Assembly (NCBI GenBank): GCA_023150835.1
Contig: JAKLKB010000008.1
Location: 1-64,000, forward strand
Direction of reading: 5' to 3'
Origin: Myxococcota bacterium
Lineage (GTDB): Bacteria; Myxococcota_C; UBA6777
DNA length: 64,000 bases
The notes under the pieces were generated by a model. That model saw only the letters and a program-made list of their open reading frames with translations. It had not been told where the DNA came from and made no database searches. Numbering within the stretch: the stretch's first letter is position 1; each line of letters begins with the position of its first letter. The position numbers were made by a program, and so were the translations under genes. Of the stretch, positions 51,144 to 58,937 are shown piece after piece.

Positions 51144-52991
51144 TTAAAGTGGGGTGGAGGAGAGGATGTTTCGTGCGCGGATCAAAAGCATCCCGACGTT
51201 GATGTGGGCGGGGCAAACAAAGACCACGACGACGCGGGGATGGGCATGCAAACGCCCAAAAAAGTGGATGAGGTTGGAAGAAAAGATCACACACTCCCGA
51301 AAATAGGGTTCTTGTGGGGTGCTGCGCTCTGTTTGTAAGAGCGCTTCGATGGTTTTGGCGCTTGGGCCTTCAAACAGCTCCGTAGTTGTGGCTGCGACGA
51401 GATCGAGCACCTCGCGATCGTGGGGGCGTGCGGTGTGGACGTCTACAAGAAATCCCGTGTCGATGTCGACGATGCCGACGCCAAGAAGGTGATGGATCTC
51501 TTGTAGGGCGCGTTGTATCAGCAGTGTTTCCGTGTTGGTGCGTGAGGAAGTGGGCGAGGGTTGTGCGGAAGCGGAAGCAGCGGGGGAAGCAGCGGGGAAA
51601 GCAGCGGAAGCAGCGGGAAAAGCAGCGGGGAAAGCAGCGTGGGAAACAGCGAAAGAAGCGGAAGCCGTATGGGAAGCAGCGGAAGCGTAAGGAGAAGAAA
51701 GCATGGAAGCCGCTTCGTAAGAAAGAGAAGGTAAGGAGGATGCGACACGCACCGAAGATTCGGATTCGTGGATGCGTTGCAGCGGGGAGATCGGCGTGAG
51801 CGTGGGGGCGTGGCTGAGCGGAGTCTCTTCGAAAGAGCCATCGAGCTTTTGTGCGTGCAAGGGGGCTTGAAGATCGCGGGTGGTGGGGGCGGGTAGGTCG
51901 TCAAAGCTGAGGCTTGCAAAAGGGTGGCGGTGGGCTTGGTCGAGGGCGGATGGGCTGGGCGAGACGCAAGCAGGACGGGGATCGGGTGCGTGATGTGCGT
52001 GGGGATGCAAGGGCAAAGAAGGGCGTGCTGTTGGTAAAGAAGAGACAAGCGAAGTCGGAAAAAGCGAGAGGCTTTCTTGGATGGCGTGTTCGAGGGTGGG
52101 GGCTTCGCGGAGGGCGTAGGCATGGACAGCATGAACAAGCGCACGCCAAAAGACGGATGCTGTGCTGGGTCGATCATCTGCTTTTTTGGACAGGAACCAT
52201 TGCAAGGCTTGTTCGAGTTCGGGGAGTTTGGCGAAAAAGGGGTTGACATCGGAAAGTAGAGGCGGGGGTTTTTGAACGTGTTGTGACATCAGACTATAAG
52301 TGCTGTCGCCCAAGAAGGGGAGCCGCCCGGTCAGGGCTTCAAAGAGCAAGACACCCAACGAATAAAGATCCGTCCGAGGGTCGGGATCAAGCATCCCTTG
52401 GGCTTGTTCGGGGGACATATACTGAGGGGTGCCGAGAGTGGTTCCTGCAAGGGTGATCGGGCTATCCGATTCAAACAACCGAGCGATACCAAAGTCGATC
52501 AGTTTTGCGTGGGTCCACGTCTTTTTCTGGCGGGTTTTTTCTTTGAGGATCACATTCGCAGGCTTCAAGTCGCGATGCAAAAGTCCTTGCCGATGGATGT
52601 AGTCTAATCCGCTGGCGAGTTCTGCAAAAAGTCGCAACGTCTCAGTTAAACCAAGGCCCCCCGAGGAATGATCAAGGTACTCGCGAAGGTTTTCGCCCGC
52701 AAGAAACTCCATCACCAAGTAAAGACCGACGTGATCGTCGCGTGAAAAGTCCAGTGTCTTGACGATGTTTGGATGATCCAAACCCTCCAAGATCCGGGCT
52801 TCTTGGGTGAAACGTTTTTCCCAAGAAGACAACATCTCCGGATCGGTGCGCAAGATCTTGACGGCGACGAATTGCTCGGTGTTTCGGTCTTGGGCGCGGT
52901 ACACATACGCCATCCCCCCTGCGCTGATGCGCTCGCCAAGCCGCCAGCGGCCTCCGAGTTCGCGATCTTCCCACACATCGATGTGTACCAT
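51144..52991 (-). CDS. Soluble Ser/Thr kinase with C-terminal Roadblock-like domain (sister 1)
   Basis: 615 residues from ATG 52991 (AGGAACGAG upstream). Kinase domain ~16-280: SAGGMAYVYRA, Lys45, HRDLKPANV, IDFGIARLF, GTPQYMSPEQA. The middle (~280-480) is Ser/Ala/Pro-rich and disordered, including AAFPAAFPAAS-type repeats. The last ~115 residues contain VGIVDIDTGFLVDVH, LVAATTTELFEGP, and FRECVIFSSNLIHFF followed by a VVVVFVCP strand and GMLLIRARNI. This resembles Roadblock/LC7 domains of small-GTPase regulators such as MglB. There is no transmembrane helix. It pairs with the next gene on the same strand. Target GTPase and substrates are not in the window. Confidence 0.9.
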   Translation of the reverse strand: MVHIDVWEDRELGGRWRLGERISAGGMAYVYRAQDRNTEQFVAVKILRTDPEMLSSWEKRFTQEARILEGLDHPNIVKTLDFSRDDHVGLYLVMEFLAGENLREYLDHSSGGLGLTETLRLFAELASGLDYIHRQGLLHRDLKPANVILKEKTRQKKTWTHAKLIDFGIARLFESDSPITLAGTTLGTPQYMSPEQAQGMLDPDPRTDLYSLGVLLFEALTGRLPFLGDSTYSLMSQHVQKPPPLLSDVNPFFAKLPELEQALQWFLSKKADDRPSTASVFWRALVHAVHAYALREAPTLEHAIQESLSLFPTSLVSSLPTARPSLPLHPHAHHAPDPRPACVSPSPSALDQAHRHPFASLSFDDLPAPTTRDLQAPLHAQKLDGSFEETPLSHAPTLTPISPLQRIHESESSVRVASSLPSLSYEAASMLSSPYASAASHTASASFAVSHAAFPAAFPAASAAFPAASPAASASAQPSPTSSRTNTETLLIQRALQEIHHLLGVGIVDIDTGFLVDVHTARPHDREVLDLVAATTTELFEGPSAKTIEALLQTERSTPQEPYFRECVIFSSNLIHFFGRLHAHPRVVVVFVCPAHINVGMLLIRARNILSSTPL

Positions 52992-53448
52992 GCGCTCGTT
53001 CCTGTGTTTGCTTTGGGTAAAGGAGATGCAGGACAAAACAAGACCATGCAAGTGCGCATGGGATCGTCGGAAATAAAACGAAGTACCGTTGTTTTTTTAA
53101 GGGGGTTTTGGGAAAAGTCAAGTGTTTGTGGGCTGTCGGGTGCGTTAGATCTCGGATTTAAGAAGGGAAAAAAAGTGAGGGTCGCGGAGAACAGGAGAGG
53201 TGGCTTTGTGTGCGCGGAAGTCTTGGAATGAGGTCTCTGTGTTTAGAAAAGTTCTTGTCTGCCACGCAGCGGCTTTGTGTGCATAATACGAAATCCGCCT
53301 GTTTACCATAAAGAGGTAGGAGCAGCCCCCTGTGGCAGCCCGATAATAGGGCATATCCGTAAAATGTAGGGGCAGCCCCCTGTGGCAGCCCGATAATAGG
53401 GCATATCCGTACTATCCTTTGTGTACACATTACTCGGATATCGTATGA
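52992..53448. other. Region between the two Roadblock-type kinase genes, 457 bp
   Basis: It holds the upstream part of the first kinase gene and, from 53284 to 53447, a family B element with an internal duplication. Longer frames here are antisense shadows or repeat reads. No extra gene was found. Confidence 0.5.
53284..53447. mobile_element. MITE-like element, family B copy with internal duplication
   Basis: The left end ATACGAAATCCGCC starts near 53285 and the right end CGGATATCGTATGA is at 53435-53448. A ~54-bp segment carrying GCAGCCCCCTGTGGCAGCCC and gataatagggcatatccgta occurs twice. It abuts the stop of the following kinase gene. Confidence 0.8.
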
Positions 53449-55152
53449 TTATGCGAAGATCTCGCTGGGTGAGCAAAGTCGGCGAGCGTAGCGCAAAAGG
53501 AGTTCGGTGGAGATGTTGGGAGGGAGGAGAAAAAGAACAGCGGCTTGGGTTTGAGTGGGGAGGAAAGCGATGTAATGGAGGAGATGTTCGGAGCAGAGGA
53601 TGGCTTCTTGGAAGGCCAAGGGGGTGGTGGGCGAGGCGTTTTGGGTGTGGAGAAGCCGAAACAACGGGGTTGAATGGAGGAGGGCGGCATGGGTCTCGGG
53701 ATCTTGGGCGTGTTGTGCGATCCAACGTTCGTGGGGAAGGGAGAAGACGCCTGCCCCGCAAAGCGTGGGGAGTTGTTCAGCGGCTTTACGCAAGAGCCGT
53801 TCAGCGGCATGGCGGAAAGGGTCTTGAGGGAGGGCATTGGGTTCGATTAGGGTGTGCTCATCCAGCCCTTCGATGCGGGGGTTGTGTGGGGTGGCGGAGG
53901 GCGGTTGTGTGGGGGGGAAGGTCTCTTGGGGGGCAGGATAAGGGGGGCGCGTGGCGTAGAAGGAGGGCAGAGCGTCAAGGGCATCAAAAGAAGAGGGGGC
54001 ATGGGGCAGATCGTGGTGTTTGGACAGATCGTGGTGTTTGGGCAGAGAGAGCGTTGGATTTTCAAAGTGAAGCGCTTGTAAGGCATCCATTGAATCAAAG
54101 GCAGGGCGTCGAGTGGCGGGTGTGACGATGGAGGCGGGATGAGGGGTGAGTTTGGCGCGTGTGTGGCTGGCCATCTCGATGATTTGGGGCGGATCTTCCG
54201 AAGGATTCGAGATCTCGGGGAGGAGAGGTAGTTCAAGTGTGTCGAGTTCATCGATCCATGCGGGATCTTCGCGGTAAGCAAAGGAGCGGAAGGAGTCGAG
54301 GATGGTTTGCCAGAAAGTACGAAGGTCACGGGGCCGCGCTTCGGGGGTTTTGGCCATGCCCCAAAGCAGGGTTTGTTCGAGTTCGGGGAGGCGTTCAAAA
54401 AAGGCATCGCGTTCGCGCAGATAGGGAGGAGGGGCGTGGACGTGGCTGGCCATGATGGCGTAGGCCGTTTTGCCGGTGAAGGGAACGTCTCCTGTGAGGG
54501 CTTCAAAGAGCATCACGGTGAGGGCATAGAGATCCGTGCGGTGGTCGATCTGTTGTTGGCCTTGGGCTTGTTCGGGGGCCATGTAGAGGGGGGTTCCGAG
54601 GGTGGTGTTGGAGCGGGTGATCGGGGATTCTTCGTCGATGGGGCGAGCGATGCCAAAGTCGATGATCTTGATCTGTGGTGTTTTTTGGTGGGCTTGGGCA
54701 GGTAACAAGAAGATGTTGCCGGGTTTGAGGTCGCGGTGAAGGAGGCGACGGTGGTGGATATAATCGAGACCTGCACAGATCTGCGAAAAGATCCGAGCGA
54801 TCTCGTGGAGTCCGAGGGGAACGGTGCGGCGCTTGAGCAGATCTTGGAGGTTGTAGCCTTCTAGCCACTCCATGACCAAGAGATAGCCGAGAAAAGCGTC
54901 TTCGCCTGCATGGAGAGACCGCACGATATGGGGGTGGTGAAGTTGCGCAAGTAGGCGGGCTTCACGGAGGAATCGTTGTCCCCATGTGGTCTCGTTTTGG
55001 CGGTTGGGATCGAGTACCTTGATCGCGGCGGGTTGTTGGGAGTGGGTATCAAGGGCTTGGAATACAGAAGACATTCCGCCTGTGTAGACACAATGTTGGA
55101 TCTTCCAACGCGAAAACAGGACACGATCTTTCCATAAAGACTCGGATAACAT
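53449..55152 (-). CDS. Soluble Ser/Thr kinase with C-terminal Roadblock-like domain (sister 2)
   Basis: 567 residues from ATG 55152 (AAGGA seven bases upstream); a long upstream frame has no coding character. Kinase domain ~16-290: YTGGMSSVFQA, Lys45, HRDLKPGN, IDFGIARP, GTPLYMAPEQA. A disordered Ser/Pro/His linker follows. The C-terminal ~110 residues (AAERLLRKAAEQLPTL through FQEAILCSEHLLHY and VLFLLPPNISTELLLRYARRL) align with the C-terminus of the previous kinase in the FxEAxxxSxxLxH and VLFxxPxxI blocks. No membrane helix. It is divergent from the GNAT gene at 55445, with two 18-bp direct repeats between them. Confidence 0.9.
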   Translation of the reverse strand: MLSESLWKDRVLFSRWKIQHCVYTGGMSSVFQALDTHSQQPAAIKVLDPNRQNETTWGQRFLREARLLAQLHHPHIVRSLHAGEDAFLGYLLVMEWLEGYNLQDLLKRRTVPLGLHEIARIFSQICAGLDYIHHRRLLHRDLKPGNIFLLPAQAHQKTPQIKIIDFGIARPIDEESPITRSNTTLGTPLYMAPEQAQGQQQIDHRTDLYALTVMLFEALTGDVPFTGKTAYAIMASHVHAPPPYLRERDAFFERLPELEQTLLWGMAKTPEARPRDLRTFWQTILDSFRSFAYREDPAWIDELDTLELPLLPEISNPSEDPPQIIEMASHTRAKLTPHPASIVTPATRRPAFDSMDALQALHFENPTLSLPKHHDLSKHHDLPHAPSSFDALDALPSFYATRPPYPAPQETFPPTQPPSATPHNPRIEGLDEHTLIEPNALPQDPFRHAAERLLRKAAEQLPTLCGAGVFSLPHERWIAQHAQDPETHAALLHSTPLFRLLHTQNASPTTPLAFQEAILCSEHLLHYIAFLPTQTQAAVLFLLPPNISTELLLRYARRLCSPSEIFA

Positions 55153-55229
55153 GGCACAATCCTTCCACAAAAAGCACTCCACCATGCAAGGGTGTGCGCG
55201 GTGGGCGAGGATGTAGTGAGGTTGTGAAG

Positions 55230-55320
55230 GGATGTCAAGAGGGAAAACAAAGGATGGTGCGGTTGTTTTTGTGGTGAGAGGAGCGGGCGGGTGTTGTTTG
55301 GCGGATGTCAAGAGGGAAAA
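55230..55320. promoter_or_regulatory. Two 18-bp direct repeats in a divergent promoter region
   Basis: GGATGTCAAGAGGGAAAA occurs exactly at 55230-55247 and 55303-55320, same orientation, 73 bases apart (about seven DNA turns). The pair lies between the kinase and GNAT genes. It may be a regulator binding site; no protein is assigned. Confidence 0.55.
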
Positions 55321-55444
55321 TGAAGATTTGTGTGGTCGTCGATGGACAACAAGGCGGTAGGGTGAGGAGAGCGATGTTGTCATGGAGGAAGGCTTGGGAT
55401 ATAGGTGGAGAAGGCACAGGCGAAGAAGAGAGCGGAGCATCGGC

Positions 55445-56245
55445 ATGGTGGCAAAAGAGTTAACAAAACGTGAGGAGATCGAGCCTTATTTGCGGAGGGA
55501 TGTGGGGTTGCATCTGTACGCGCTTGGGGATCTAGAAGAGCCATATTGGTCGCGGGCGCGTTGGTGGGGATGGGAAGAGAAGGGTGAGTTAGAAGGGGTG
55601 TTGTTGCTGTACAGCGGAGAAGAGGGGGCGACGGTCTTGGGACTCACGGACAAGGTGGCTGCGATGCAGTCGTTGTTGTTGGCGGTGGCTCCGATGCTGC
55701 CCGAGGAGTGTTACGCGCACCTGAGTCCACGGGTGGTGCAAGCGCTGGTTCGGGCGGGATGGATGGTGGAAAAGAAGGCTGATCTTTTTAAGATGATGTT
55801 GACGGCCCCTGAGTTTTTGGAGCATTTGCGTTTTGAGGGAGTGGAAACTCCTACAGAGTCGGACTTTTTGGAGATCGAGAGGTTGTATGCGGTGAGTTAT
55901 CCCGGGCATTGGTTTACACGCGGGCGTCTTGCCGAGGGATGGATGCGTGGGATCAAAGAAGCGGGGAGATGGGTTGCGGTGGCGGGGGTGCATGTGGTGT
56001 CACGACAGATGCGCGTTGCAGCGTTGGGCAATATCGCGGTTCATCCCGATGCACGGGGGCATGGATTGGGATTGCAAGTGACAGGGGCTTTGTCGCGTGA
56101 TCTACGAGTCCAAGGGATCGAGGATGTCGGATTAAATGTCCGTGTTGACAACAAAGTTGCACGCCGTTGTTACGAGCGTTTGGGCTTTTCGGTGGTGGCT
56201 TCTTATGGAGAGTATCGGTTGCAGCGCGAGCAAAAGCTCGTTTGA
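55445..56245 (+). CDS. GNAT family N-acetyltransferase
   Basis: 266 residues from ATG 55445, with GGAG upstream. The acetyl-CoA binding core is near 195-215: LGNIAVHPDARGHGLGLQVTGAL, matching the Q/RxxGxG/A pyrophosphate loop. The first ~130 residues are a second domain (DVGLHLYALGDLE, PYWSRARWW) typical of two-domain GNATs of unknown substrate. The C-terminal NVRVDNKVARRCYERLGF matches the family end. The acceptor is unknown: protein N-terminus, antibiotic or small amine cannot be told. The next gene starts 46 bases later on the same strand. Confidence 0.9.
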   Translation: MVAKELTKREEIEPYLRRDVGLHLYALGDLEEPYWSRARWWGWEEKGELEGVLLLYSGEEGATVLGLTDKVAAMQSLLLAVAPMLPEECYAHLSPRVVQALVRAGWMVEKKADLFKMMLTAPEFLEHLRFEGVETPTESDFLEIERLYAVSYPGHWFTRGRLAEGWMRGIKEAGRWVAVAGVHVVSRQMRVAALGNIAVHPDARGHGLGLQVTGALSRDLRVQGIEDVGLNVRVDNKVARRCYERLGFSVVASYGEYRLQREQKLV

Positions 56246-56291
56246 GCGAGTGTCGAAGTCTTCCAACGCATTCGAGGTAAAATTCTCAACC

Positions 56292-56789
56292 ATGTCTACC
56301 GTTCAAAAGCTTTTTCCAGTACAAGCCAACAACGCATACAAAGGAAGCAAGATCGCCTTGTACGCGAGTTATCCGATCCTTACGATGCTGCTGTTTCGCT
56401 CATGCGTTCATTTTCTAAAAGGGGATGGTGGGGTGAATTCCATCGCCACCATCGTACGATTTGACGGAAGTCCTGATCCCAACCGGGTGATCTATCTGTT
56501 TAGTTCGTTGTGGGGTTCTCAGCAACTGCTTTTTGTGTTGCTATTTGTTGTGGTGCTGGTTCGTTATAGAAACCTGCTGCCTTTGTTCTATGCGCTTCTT
56601 GTTGTTGAGGTCTGCTTTCGTTTGGTGGTTGGTTTTTTGCATTCTTTGGATACCTCTTTTTATCTTCGCACGCCGCCTGGAAAACTCGGAAATCTTCCAA
56701 TGCTCATACTCTTGACGATCCTCCTTTTCTTATCGCTAAAAGAAAGATCGATTTCTGCAAATAAAACAGTGGAATCTCCCGCAAAATAA
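56292..56789 (+). CDS. Small multi-pass membrane protein of unknown function
   Basis: 165 residues from ATG 56292, GAGGT about 12 bases upstream. Four hydrophobic segments are visible: ~18-36 (ALYASYPILTMLLFRSC), ~67-92 (GSQQLLFVLLFVVVLVRY), ~95-116 (LLPLFYALLVVEVCFRLVVGF) and ~135-152 (LPMLILLTILLFLSL). A charged C-terminal tail (KERSISANKTVE) is cytoplasmic. No family is recognised. The gene follows the GNAT gene in the same direction and may share its transcript. Base composition is lower in GC than its neighbours. Confidence 0.75.
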   Translation: MSTVQKLFPVQANNAYKGSKIALYASYPILTMLLFRSCVHFLKGDGGVNSIATIVRFDGSPDPNRVIYLFSSLWGSQQLLFVLLFVVVLVRYRNLLPLFYALLVVEVCFRLVVGFLHSLDTSFYLRTPPGKLGNLPMLILLTILLFLSLKERSISANKTVESPAK

Positions 56790-56821
56790 CGGAGCACTCA
56801 GATATTGCGCCATATCCTTGA

Positions 56822-56947
56822 AAACTCCCGTGTTCGTGGGCTTTCAAGCGATAGTGCTGTAGGTTTGAAAAACGCTGATCTCTTCGCCAATATGGGGTCA
56901 AGGGGGCGTGACCCCTTGTGGGGTGTGGGGTGACACCCCACAAAAAC
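56822..56947. repeat. Double-hairpin intergenic repeat (family A, copy 5)
   Basis: This is the clearest copy. GGGGTCA pairs with TGACCCC, and TTGTGGGGTGT pairs with ACACCCCACAA (11-bp perfect stem). It is led by gtttgaaaaacgctgatc, the reverse of the tail seen at 28790 and 40360. It fills the gap between the membrane gene and the GH57 gene. Confidence 0.82.
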
Positions 56948-56981
56948 AGACCCGCCTACATCCGTTCGATGTGCAAAGAGA

Positions 56982-58616
56982 TCAGGGAACGGTCCAAACA
57001 GCGGCTCCTGCGCCGGGATGGCGGACTTCTTTGGGATGATAGAGAGAAGCGTCGATCTCGGGAAAGAGATTGTCTTTGCTTTCGATCTCTTGGAGAGTGG
57101 GTAAGTCGATTTGATTTCGGACAAGCTGATCGGCAAGTGTCTGAAAGCGCGTGATGTGTTCGCGTGTGCGCTTTTCGGCATAGGGGACGGTGGTTTGCAT
57201 AGTCATAATAAATGCCCAGTCGGAGGATTGGGCCAAGACAAGTTCGCGGGCCATCTGGTTGAGGGCGCGTTTTTGGAGGGTGGTGGGGGAAGAGAAGCGG
57301 CGCGTGATCTGGGCCATTTGTTCTTCGGCGTGGTGGAGGTGTGGATAGATCCACTCGTTGGTGTGGTTGAGCCAAACGCCGTAGTATCCGTTGGCTCCCC
57401 AACTGGAGAGTGCAGGGCGGACGACTTGGTGAGATTGCGGGAGGCGGAGATAATCTTCGGGGGTGATGAGCTGGATCTCGTCTTGATCGAAGGCTGCTTT
57501 GCGAAATAGGAATTCGAGAAATAGCGGCCCTTCAAACCACCAGTGGCCAAAGAGTTCGGCATCATAAGGGGCCGTCAAGTGGGGGGTGATGCCGTGAAGA
57601 GCGTGTAAATAGCGACATTGTTTGATGCGATTGCGGAGAAAGTCGCCGGCATGGAGAGCGGCACGTTCGCGTGCCCATGTTGGGACGTAGGGTTCTTTTT
57701 TGGACAAGTCGACTTTGCCGGTGATGCGGTGGTATTTGATGCCAAGATTGCGGCGGATCCCGTCGGGATGGCGACAATCGCCGAGTTCTTCTTGGGGGAG
57801 GTCGTAGCCGAGATCGCGGTAAAACTCCCGATACAAGGGGTCTCCCGGGTATCCTTCTTCGGCGCTCCAGACTTGGTGGGAGCATTCTTGATCGCGGCCA
57901 AAGGCCATCACACCTGCGGGCGTACAGATCGGTCTTGCGGTACCGTAGCGTGGGGAGGGAGTGGCGTGGAGCAATCCGTGGCTTTCCATAAAAAAGTATT
58001 GAAGCTCCGCGTCTTTGAGCAACAATTCCATCCCGGGCGCATAGGCGCACTCTGAAAGCCAGATCCCTCGGGGCGCACGTCCAAAGTGCCGCGTGTAGTT
58101 ACGCACGCCGATCTCGATCTGTGCGTGGCGTGCTTCGTCGGTGGCCATCAAGGGAAGATAGCCGTGAGTGGCGGGGCAGGTGACGATGGAAAGGCCGCCT
58201 TCGTCTTGGAGGCGAGCAAAGGCTCCGAGCAGATCTCGCTTCCAACGCTGGGTGTAGTCTTCGTGGACTGTTTTGAGATCGTGATAGGCGTGGTCTGATG
58301 CCTCGTGAAAGCGGGTGCCTTTGTGCGTGTGCGCTTGCCGCTCAGCAAGGGCCAACAACCGCTCAAGACGGGCGATATAGCGGTCTTGAAGCAGCGTGTC
58401 GTGGAGCATCTCACACAAGGGCGGGGTGAGCGACATCGTCAGCGCAAAGGGGACGCGATCGCGTTGTAGGCGTTCCATCATCTGAAGCAACGGAATATAT
58501 GTTTCGGTGATCGCTTCGTAGAGCCAATCTTCCTCTAAAAAGTCGGGGTATTCGGGATGACGCACGAAGGGCAGATGTGCGTGAAGAAGAATTGAGAGAT
58601 AGCCTACAGGTTTCAT
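56982..58616 (-). CDS. 1,4-alpha-glucan branching enzyme, GH57 family
   Basis: 544 residues from ATG 58616, AGGAAG upstream. GH57 branching enzymes introduce alpha-1,6 branches in glycogen. The N-terminal catalytic barrel has LLHAHLPFVRH (10-20), the nucleophile Glu189 in GIWLSECAYAPG, and the acid/base Asp352 in TAPYDAELFGHWWFEG. GANGYYGVWLNHTNEW is also conserved. The C-terminal domain (~400-530) is the helical DUF1957-type domain. Length matches characterised archaeal enzymes. It is followed upstream by the DUF4912 gene, a pairing seen in other bacteria. It should act with GlgC and a glycogen synthase elsewhere in the genome. Confidence 0.94.
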   Translation of the reverse strand: MKPVGYLSILLHAHLPFVRHPEYPDFLEEDWLYEAITETYIPLLQMMERLQRDRVPFALTMSLTPPLCEMLHDTLLQDRYIARLERLLALAERQAHTHKGTRFHEASDHAYHDLKTVHEDYTQRWKRDLLGAFARLQDEGGLSIVTCPATHGYLPLMATDEARHAQIEIGVRNYTRHFGRAPRGIWLSECAYAPGMELLLKDAELQYFFMESHGLLHATPSPRYGTARPICTPAGVMAFGRDQECSHQVWSAEEGYPGDPLYREFYRDLGYDLPQEELGDCRHPDGIRRNLGIKYHRITGKVDLSKKEPYVPTWARERAALHAGDFLRNRIKQCRYLHALHGITPHLTAPYDAELFGHWWFEGPLFLEFLFRKAAFDQDEIQLITPEDYLRLPQSHQVVRPALSSWGANGYYGVWLNHTNEWIYPHLHHAEEQMAQITRRFSSPTTLQKRALNQMARELVLAQSSDWAFIMTMQTTVPYAEKRTREHITRFQTLADQLVRNQIDLPTLQEIESKDNLFPEIDASLYHPKEVRHPGAGAAVWTVP

Positions 58617-58937
58617 AGAATCAATCTTCCTTGTCCAAAAGAAAAAGGCGAAAAAGTAAAGGCCAACGTAAAGTTTGATGATCTGTCATACGTTCCGAGT
58701 GATGTATACGCAAAGGAGAGTACGTAGACGCCCGATTGTTGGGCCCCTGTGGCTGCCCCTACATCTTTATGGTAACTCAACGGGCGGATTTCGTGCCGTA
58801 CATTTCGAGGCGGATGCGATCGACGACTTTGAGGCGGGTGCGCCTCGCTGGTTTCGAGATGGATGCGATGCAACCGACTGTTTCTGGTCGCGGAGGCGAT
58901 GCGCCTAGACGGTTTCTGGTCGTAGATGCGATGCGAT
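58617..58937. other. Intergenic region, 321 bp, with family B element and degenerate repeats
   Basis: It holds a family B element (58686-58800) and, from about 58803 to 58935, an imperfect ~45-bp tandem pattern with repeated gatgcgatg and gtttctggtcg blocks. The DUF4912 stop is at 58938. No additional gene was seen. Confidence 0.55.
58686..58800. mobile_element. MITE-like element, family B copy
   Basis: The left end is TCATACGTTCCGAG and the right end GGCGGATTTCGTGCCG, a worn inverted repeat. The interior shares gatgtatac, gtagacgcc and GGCCCCTGTGGCTGCC with other copies. It lies between the GH57 and DUF4912 genes. Confidence 0.7.
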
